A DNA stretch of 25,000 nt from Prorocentrum cordatum (lineage: Eukaryota > Sar > Dinophyceae > Prorocentrales > Prorocentraceae), in contig CAUYUJ010014757.1 of assembly GCA_963575745.1 (NCBI GenBank), positions 1 through 25,000 of the forward strand, in the 5' to 3' direction. The translations under genes and the position numbers were made by a program. The notes below the pieces were generated by a model. The model had not been told where the DNA came from. It ran no database searches and saw nothing but the letters and a program-made list of their open reading frames with translations. Positions within the stretch are counted from its first letter, which is position 1, and the number at the start of each line of letters is the position of its first letter. Shown piece after piece: positions 19,601-25,000 of this stretch.

Positions 19601-19821
19601 TCACATATGCGCGACATGCTACGTACAATCCGGCACGCCTCCGTCAGGGCGGCGATGGCTTCCACATCGTCCGCCAGGAGCCCGAGCTCGCGTGCGTGTG
19701 CTTGGAAAGACGGAGGCCCGTCACCGCTGCCTGACCGGGCCAGCGAGTCCCACGAAGTGGCTTCGCTACCGCGCACGTGGAGAAGGAGCAGGCGGAGGTA
19801 ATACAACTCCCCAGCTTGTGG
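16672..19821 (-). CDS. Helitron RepHel, exon 3: PIF1-like helicase plus Josephin-like domain
   Basis: An open segment of 1,049 codons. Residues here count from a GTG at 19827, two codons before the inferred splice site. It starts with the linker typical between Rep and helicase in Helitrons (GELYYLRLLLLHVRG). A superfamily 1B PIF1-type helicase follows: Walker A GPAGTGKT (205-212), Walker B VIVWDEAP (282-289), GGDFRQILP (321-329), QRNMRA (361-366), NGTRL (526-530), INKSQGQSLQ (588-597) and LYVALSRG (614-621). A Pro-rich linker (about 640-850) carries a basic cluster RRPRRPRKRRK that could be a nuclear signal. The last 190 residues look like a Josephin-type cysteine protease: Q865-x4-C870-GLHAFNH, HW at 979 and CDSLYTTP with D1003. 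All helicase motifs look intact, with no stop or frameshift, so the gene may still function. Confidence 0.92.
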   Translation of the reverse strand, partial: PQAGELYYLRLLLLHVRGSEATSWDSLARSGSGDGPPSFQAHARELGLLADDVEAIAALTEACRIVRSMSRICEMFAQFLVWMDVNNKSDFWTTFLQLLSEHHCAVDPSVVYRAVDEHLVVYGCTMQAFAMPPPSPTATLLPEERAAQEYSRELRSPAEMCKEKDQFDKLSLNGDQQPIFDFVQAKVDGTASPETANVVYIDGPAGTGKTHVYRKILHYVRMTGRIALAVAMSGIAALLLPGGRTAHSRFRLPVPVPLEGCKANIKAQSAAARLIREAAVIVWDEAPTASRAMYEAVDKCLQEILGDSRPFGGKTVVLGGDFRQILPVLRYLDRDAVRSHTLVAMPWWDSPHVQQFRLQRNMRANFDSEFAEFCLRVGDGTCEGPPFVGVDREYESCVVELPDAVLAPHTWAPRDLLDWVCEGFEHIDPAQWYQYYASRAVATPTNEAADSLNALMVDKLPADTEIVSRSHDVACAEVDHGDTYTTEFLNTLQTAGLPPRELRLRRGSLVILLRNFAPHRGLCNGTRLVVERMHAYFLVVRVVTGPFAGNVELLPRICCDSCGDCELPFVLRRHQYPVKHAWAIAINKSQGQSLQGRLGVYLPGPVFAHGQLYVALSRGASFENTTVLVEETHLREQGRAPPSSAGKARAFTSNIVDASLLQAARPAHRPGHSACEPTAPLTCGPTCTPPPAAPTSSNLTVAADTPLEIHLSLDALQESPADLLRLHSASVTDSIVPEETFDEGASHDYSTSPCSLPGPDRRPRRPRKRRKTSEASPSVIPSVREALTCGDLHQSSAAPSIAGPLQRPRTQKKTPCVPPRPQTQWKGVQHPSMPFPTDLPPLLQTPSWFNSPASVATTSAGTQHGATCGLHAFNHCMVPIHTIQNRPPHIVSRTTFEEIAMQYAIGDAREHLIEPGGSNYDVAVITSNFTAAGAAFFPMTPQEIQDRLGNAFANYDTPESTYRPGAYLLRIPSSGGHWISVLNGSFVPANLQPESTALLCDSLYTTPHVISSTQVEDLLTTCAFEHSTRSSAQDFCPWHCFLVAHRMDQ

Positions 19822-20031
19822 CTTCACGACCGCGCACCAGGTCTGCGCTGGTTTGAGGGCGTTGGACTCTGGACCTTTGCTGACTACCTAACAGACCGCC
19901 CCAACCGAACCTGATGCCCCGACCTTCGGGGTGAGAGGGGGGGCTCGCTGATGCTATAATTTCTGTTCGATGTCCCTAGGGCCTCCCGCCACGGCCTCTG
20001 CGGGGCTGCGGCTGGGAAGGTTTACCAGCGG

Positions 20032-20055
20032 GTTCCGGCGGGAGCTCGCCGGAAC
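20032..20055. promoter_or_regulatory. 24-bp palindrome GTTCCGG-N10-CCGGAAC, site 3
   Basis: Arms at 20032-20038 and 20049-20055, centre CGGGAGCTCG. Pairing can extend two bases into the centre. Within the predicted RepHel intron. Confidence 0.7.
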
Positions 20056-20120
20056 GCGCTGTGGCTGAAGGTCGGATGCCGGAGCGCGTTTGCAGGGGGA
20101 ATCCGCCGTGGGGTGTGTCC

Positions 20121-20158
20121 CCAGCGCGTTCCGGAGAGGCCTGTCCGGAACGCGCTGG
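20121..20158. promoter_or_regulatory. Extended palindrome around GTTCCGG-N10-CCGGAAC, site 4
   Basis: The core arms are at 20128-20134 and 20145-20151. Here pairing extends to perfect 15-nt arms (20121-20135 and 20144-20158), with AGGCCT in the loop. It is the strongest hairpin of the set. It starts 96 nt from site 3. Confidence 0.75.
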
Positions 20159-20230
20159 AGGGACTCGCCCTCTGGTCAGCCGGCCTCGGGCCACTGCGAA
20201 GGGTCCTCGGGGGGCGTGGCGGCAGCCAAC

Positions 20231-23200
20231 AGGATAGGACATGCGCCCGATCACGTCATTGCTCCGGGCGCGGACTCGTCGCCGAAGCCATCGAGAGTGC
20301 TCGGCGTCCCATTTGAAATGCTGCGATACTTCGGAATACTTCATAGACAGTACCAGGTCGCTGTCCTGCATGTCCGGAGTTGCTGCCGCTAGGGCGTTCA
20401 GCGCCAGCCACGCCTCGAGTTTGGTGCGGCGTGCCAGAGCCGCGTTTGCTGCGGACGCTTCCTCGCCACTCTTGAATTGGACGGCTTGTTCGAGAGGCAC
20501 ATGCACCGGCAGACGCTCTACTTGATGGCTGCGCCCGTGCATCGGGAACCCCAGGAGACGCCACGTTGCCTCCGGAGCTCCTACCCATCTACAATCGAGG
20601 AACTCTTGTACTTCATCCCGCACGTGCTGCAGACACGCCCTGTCTGGGCCTTTGTAAGTATACTTATATAAATACTTAATAGGCCGGAGTGATGTGCACA
20701 CCTCGACATTGAGATGGCAATCGAACTCCTCGAGCAGGTACGGGTTGTAAGGCACGACGCTACGGGTGTCGAGGACGCCGTTCTTTACGGTGCGCAGAGG
20801 CGCGGTCTCTCTACGACGATAATGCGGATAACCGTTGATGTTGACATTCGTCTCTGCCCGGAATGCTTTGGGATACTTTTTAGCGCAGAGCCCGTCCTTC
20901 ATGCACGGACAGTGGGGGTTCAGAGCGCCGCAGGGTCCGTGGATCATGTGGCGGTCGACGAGTTCGTAGAGAGCGGGCTGCTTCGATGGATCTGGAATCT
21001 CCGCCGACACGAGCTGATCGACCTCAGCAGGGGGTCGGGGCTTGTCGTCCTCAGCAAGAATCACCAGAATGTGCGCATGTGGCAGGCCCCGTTTCTGGAA
21101 TACCACCACCCATGTGTGCGCTACCACTTTGCCAAGAACGTGCTTGCGGGTGAGGTCGTGAAGCAGACGCTTCAGCTTGGCGTGGAACACGCGCGCTATC
21201 AGGTCGGGCCTGTTTGCAGCCGTTTCCCCGTGCCGCAGGTTTGCCTGCACCTCTTTCCAATTCGGATTGGCTGTCATCGTAATGAAGAGGTCCGGGCGTC
21301 CCTTGGCTGCCACCAAGGCCATTGCGTCAAGGTACAACTGGTGGAGCGCTCTGGGTGAGCCGCCGAAGGAAGCTGGCAGCACGACGGGCGCCCCGGCCAG
21401 CTTGGGAGGGGCCGGGGCAGGTGTCCCGTGCGCGTTCGACGTATCAGGAATGGTCTCCTTCTCGCGGGACGCGTCGCTCTCGTGCAAGTGGTCGAGCAGG
21501 CCGCGCAATGAGTCTACCCGCAATTTGTCTTGGTTGTTGACGACCCAGTTTAGACGTTGACTTTCGACCTTGGCGTACGCGTCTACGACGTATTGCTGGA
21601 ATAAGCGACCGGCAGCGTGCGGCAGTTCTACGAATGGCGACTCCGGTGGTTCCCGTTGCATCAGGCGGTGTGCGTAGAATTCCCGCATGTATATCTTTCG
21701 CCTCTTCCTGCGGCCCACTGCGTCGGTGTGCAAGGCAGGGGAGTAGCCGAGTGCCCCCTCTACGTGCACGAGCGGGTACGTCAAGGGGTCCACATGTTCG
21801 GACAAAAAGGAGACCTCCTGGGCGGCGGCGGAGCCGTCGGAACGGCGGGGGAAGACGGAGACGTAGTGAGGCGGAAGCGGGCCTTCACCGACCACTGCGC
21901 AGGCGACCTCAGCTGCGGACGGCGCACTGCATCGCCGTGGGTCTTTTTCAACGCCGCCCGAGAAGCGGAGAACGTGCTGTTGCGATGCCTCGCCGTGCGT
22001 TGTCCGTGCGGCTTCTACAATATTGTGCATGGAACGGAAGTGCGACGGGTACGGGTTTGCAGTCGTCTGCGTGAGCATCGTCACCAGGCTTTCAAGGATG
22101 GCTCCCTGGAGGTCCGGAAAGGCTTGAGCACGGAGTGCTGTCGCTTCGGCGGGATCGTAGATGTACAGTTGCGCATACTTTGGGCGACTCCCAGACGCGG
22201 GGTACAACGTCCCCATGGACCTGAAAGCGCGGCCGTGGAGGATATAGACGGGGGGGCCTCTGCTGCCCTGCACCATCCCGGTCTGAGACGTTCCAGCGGC
22301 GGTGGATTCTGAGTTGAACGACGCGAAGCCCATGGCGCAGTTGTACGACCGTATGTGCTGCATGAAATGGTCATGGTTGGGACCCTCCCGCAGAAGTTCG
22401 GCCATGGGGGCCGGTGCCGGAGGGAGCGCGGGAATTCCAGCGAGAGCGCCGCATCGGCAGCACGTTCCGAAAACGTTTCGGACACCGGTGCCGCGGGAGC
22501 ATTCGGCGTCGAAGTGAAGCGCGCGGCATTGCGGGCACGCGCTTTGGAACCGCCCAGTGCTCGACAGCGCAGCCTTCAAAACACGTCCGCTGCTCCAATC
22601 ATCCGTTGACCACCATGCAGCCCGATACCCTTGGCGGATGCCGCGAGTTGTCCCGGGCGTCGGCTCCGCGAACCAATTCCGGTGGTCTGCGCAGGTGGGC
22701 GGCTCGGAAGAGGAGGCCCTCAGCCGGACGTGCGCGCATTTGCGACGGCACCATGGGGCGCTGCACTGCGGCGCTGCGCGGTCTCGGAGGTACTTGCGCA
22801 CCAGGGCGGCAACCTCTTTCCGGACAACCTGCAATGGACTGGCAGCGCCGGCGTGCACGACGGCGCTCGCGAACGATGCTCGGGAGCGCGACTCCGCGAC
22901 GGCTACGGGGACGGCGGCATGCTGGGCGTGCTGCCGGCAGAACCCGCATGCGCACATGGCCTTGGTGAGGAAGGCCTGGCACCCAGGGAAGGAACACTTC
23001 GGTCGGCAGCAGCGCTCGCACATACCGTTGTTACCTGTCACTGCTCGCCTCACTCCGTGGTCTTTTTTCGCGCGGCAGCCGTCCTGATCCGGGCCCCTGC
23101 AAGGCGGGCCTGTAAGTGAACAGCGCTTGCACTGTGCCGTTGGTCTGTCGGCTCCGACGCGGTAGATGCAGCCATGGGGCCGATGAATGCACGGCTGCCC

Positions 23201-23283
23201 TCTCCGCGTGCAAGCGACGCACCGTCCGTTCGGGTCGCCTACTGCACGGACGCCGTTACAACCTGGTGATCCGCAGGGGCGGT
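20231..23283 (-). CDS. Helitron RepHel, exon 2: Rep (HUH) endonuclease
   Basis: Rep nicks and joins one DNA strand through active-site tyrosines to start rolling-circle transposition. Residues here count from an ATG at 23533 in this frame. The exon opens with the last Cys-rich units (about 87-200), then a Helitron-type zinc region (CPQCRAL at 333-339, FGTCCRCG at 355-362), HIRSYNCAMGFASF and the Helitron-like N domain (YMREFYAHRLMQR; YLDAMALVAAKGRPDLFITM; TANPNWKEV). The HUH motif is GLPHAHILVIL with His819 and His821. The two-tyrosine motif is KYLYKYTYKGPDR, Tyr954 and Tyr958. It ends IGRMSYP, just before the helicase exon. The frame continues to 19976 with Arg/Pro-rich residues that look like translated intron. 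All catalytic residues expected for the family are present. Confidence 0.92.
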
Positions 23284-23344
23284 CTGCTTGCGCCACGGAT
23301 CGCTTCGACGTTATCTGGGCAAGCGTGGCCTGATGGGGGCCTAC
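23284..23344 (-). other. Predicted 61-nt GT-AG intron in RepHel
   Basis: Donor GATTGCG|GTAGGC and acceptor GGCGCAAGCAG|ACCGCC, phase 1. Removal joins LCRDC to DRPCGSPGC and so keeps the Cys-unit rhythm across the frame change. Without it the upstream frame stops at 23256. A one-base frameshift in this stretch is the alternative. Confidence 0.55.
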
Positions 23345-24524
23345 CGCAATCGCGGCAAAGACCTGATGAGCCTGGGGCACTGCGACCTGTGCACCCGCGC
23401 GTGGCGCATGGGAATGAGGACGAGGCGCACAGACAGCAAAGCGTGTCGGCGACCGTCTCGACAATGTTGGCGCATGCTTGGGTGGAGCAGAAGTGCAACA
23501 ATTCAGGTGGCTGGCATACGAGGCACATCGCACCGTATTGGCGAGGCACGCGGAACTGGCAGAGTTCCGTGGCGCATGGGAAGACTCCTACTGTGCACAT
23601 GGGACACGTGGCAGACAGCGATGACGGTGTCCGACCAGGCGCCGCGGGCGCCGCGCACCCAGGAGTGGCGCAGACCCCTGACGCTCTGCTGGCGACCTCG
23701 TTGCGGTGAGATGGCGGCGCTGCTTCGGGCGCCGTGGCGTTGGCCGGTGCTCCGCGGCACAACGCACACAAGTCAGGGGTGGCTGGTTCTCCGCGTCGAA
23801 GGAAACACGTGGAGCAAGGCCGGCGGCCAGACTGGCACGTGCGGCACATTCTGCTGGCAGCGTCGCTCCGATTTTCGGTGCATCCTGGGGACGCGCAGGC
23901 GAACTGGCGAGCTGGGTTGTAAGGGCATCCTTGATTGTCGTGACGACTACATGACGGCAGTGGTCCAGAGGCGTGCGGCTTTGACGATCTGACGTGCGCG
24001 GGACAACCTAGGCTGGCGAAGCGACAGGGTGTGCACGCACTGGAGCAAGGATGGCAAAAGCCAGACGACTTATTGGTGGACAGCAGGCGACATCCTACAC
24101 GTGCTTTTCGGCAGAGATTCCACTCTCGTGAGCTACTGTGGCATGCATCTCTGTAGTGGGTAGCGCAAAAGGAAGGGATGACCTGGCCTTTGGCACGGCG
24201 GAAGCTGGGGGCGGCGGGAGCGTCGCACTGGGGGTGGGCACACGGGGTGCGAGACGAACTACAACGCGTGCAGCATGGTTGACGTTCACGTTTGCCGGAC
24301 CCTTCCACGGCGACCTTCGGTTGGGATCCATTGCAAATGGGATAGTTCTCACATGTGTACCGCGGTTTGTCAGTGGCAGCTGGCGGCATGGAGAGGAATA
24401 TGGAAGTGCAGGGAGCACCAGCTCGACCCGCGATATGGATGGCAGCCTGCAATGCCGTAGAAGTGAGCAGGAAAATACTGAAGAATGGCCGCCGGAAGAG
24501 CAGCATGATGTCTGGAGCCAACAT
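23345..24524 (-). CDS. Helitron RepHel, exon 1: array of Cys-rich zinc-binding-like units
   Basis: About 393 codons on the same strand as, and just upstream of, Rep. After about 50 non-conserved residues the protein is a run of similar units with the pattern P-C-x3-4-C-x(9-16)-C-x2-C and short linkers, for example PCATELCQ ... CLVC, FCSTQACA ... CCLC and FPCATRGC ... CRDC. The units continue into exon 2 (PCGSPGC ... CVAC; PCIHRPHGC ... CKRC). Four Cys per unit suggests one zinc each; roughly a dozen units are visible. Helitron Rep proteins normally carry only a few zinc-finger-like motifs at the N-terminus. The ATG at 24524 is the most upstream; a later ATG (MPPAATDKP, near 24389) could be the true start. 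If all three exons are joined the protein is about 2,460 residues. Confidence 0.7.
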
Positions 24525-24544
24525 GGATTACGGGAAGCTGTAGA

Positions 24545-25000
24545 GCTCCATGGAGTGTCAACCGACCGCGACCTGTTTCCTATTATCAGCTCCCTCGTCC
24601 GTTCGGACCCCCGATTCGCTGCTTCGCGCTGCGATCACCCATCCTGTTCCCTCGCCTTGCTGCTGTTCCTCCTCCTCCTCCTCCTCCAGCTTGCCCTCAT
24701 GTGAAAACATTGGCGCATGGCAAGCTCACCAAACGCACGAGGACATCCAACACACAAACATTCCGAGCACCACGAAAACCAATCGTGAGCACGCACACGC
24801 AACCGCGTGCGTGGCGTCCCGTTCTCACTGGCGTGCGCGCTCGGCGGGGGCACGCGACGCCGTCGAGGTGGGGGGGAAAACCTTGAGTTTCCTTTAGAAG
24901 AAAGTACGGTTTTTTCCCCCGGTTGATGGGGCCACGCAGGAAATGGGGCCACGCAGGAAATAGCCTCACGTGCGTATAAAAATAATGAAGTGATGCCAAG
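24545..25000. other. Region 5' of RepHel; no gene
   Basis: It contains a short (TCC)n run (about 24666-24688) and sequence without a recognisable gene. At 24926-24959 a 17-bp unit ATGGGGCCACGCAGGAA occurs twice in tandem. Its GGGGCCACG core matches the minisatellite of the left part of the window. Confidence 0.5.

Larger units (their letters stand above)
19822..20230 (-). other. Predicted 409-nt GT-AG intron (or insertion) in RepHel
   Basis: Helitron proteins run from an IGRM motif almost directly to GE-YYLR. Here IGRMSYP ends at 20231 and PQAGELYYLR starts at 19821. The interval begins GTTGGC and ends GTGAAG and joins the flanks in phase 0. The acceptor lacks a pyrimidine tract, so the exact edge, or whether this is an inserted sequence, is open. 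The exon 2 frame stays open to 19976 through the interval and the exon 3 frame is blocked by a stop near 19872. It contains two palindromes and a CCCCGA-CCT-TCGGGG hairpin (near 19918-19932). Confidence 0.6.
11098..24524 (-). mobile_element. Autonomous Helitron with RepHel and RPA-like genes
   Basis: Helitrons are eukaryotic rolling-circle transposons that encode a Rep-helicase protein and leave no target duplication. Both genes here are on the minus strand. The 3' end is placed at the hairpin-CTAG-T structure at 11098. The 5' end is unknown: 24524 is only the first ATG. One candidate is 24926, where a GGGGCCACG repeat stops and the minus strand reads A|TCAACC. Presence of the element is well supported by the protein motifs; the extent is not. 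Intact catalytic motifs and long open exons suggest a young copy. Confidence 0.65.

Noticed and set aside
22471-22493. Another palindrome, GTTCCGAAAACGTTTCGGAC
   Set aside because: It lies in Rep coding sequence, and its arms and spacing differ from the GTTCCGG-N10-CCGGAAC set.

Overview
The window looks like nuclear DNA of a GC-rich eukaryote. Three things point that way: an autonomous Helitron (rolling-circle transposon), genes that only read through if GT-AG introns are removed, and very large amounts of micro- and minisatellite DNA. A unicellular alga or other protist is my best guess from the GC content and repeat load, but nothing here fixes the lineage. I see no rRNA, tRNA, CRISPR array or bacterial-style operon.

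Positions 1-6904 are a nested repeat array. A composite unit, 'family A', has the order 21-bp G-rich minisatellite, left block, (CAA)n, right block, (GAC)n, and back to minisatellite. It occurs about four times, always in the same orientation. A second unit, 'family B' (about 0.75-0.95 kb), occurs twice, and both copies sit inside the (CAA)n junction of one family A copy. Positions 6905-9240 hold (AGG)n, a very GC-rich patch, (CTC)n, (ATC)n, a 7-bp CTCGCCC array and non-coding-looking sequence. Positions 9253-11028 are about 1.8 kb of CATA/CATG/CGTA tetranucleotides, an almost unbroken alternating purine-pyrimidine tract.

From about 11.1 kb to at least 24.5 kb, on the minus strand, lies the Helitron. 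Read 5' to 3' on that strand, one long gene is split into three open segments: 24524-23345 (tandem Cys-rich zinc-binding units), 23283-20231 (HUH Rep endonuclease with a two-tyrosine motif) and 19821-16672 (PIF1-family helicase followed by a Josephin-like cysteine protease domain). Removing a 61-nt and a 409-nt GT-AG interval joins these in frame into one protein of about 2,460 residues. Downstream on the same strand is a second gene (15476-13576, one clear 182-nt intron) for a protein of about 572 residues with coiled-coil repeats and two OB-fold-like regions resembling replication protein A. Plant-type Helitrons also pair RepHel with RPA-like genes. At 11098-11137 a GC hairpin followed by CTAG and then T (minus strand) matches the form of a Helitron 3' end. 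The 5' end is not resolved.

The least expected items are the Josephin-like domain fused to the helicase, the array of about a dozen Cys-rich units ahead of Rep, and a 24-bp palindrome GTTCCGG-N10-CCGGAAC with identical arms and identical spacing. That palindrome occurs four times (plus one decayed copy) in the non-coding parts of the element, including about 200-220 nt past the stop codon of both genes.
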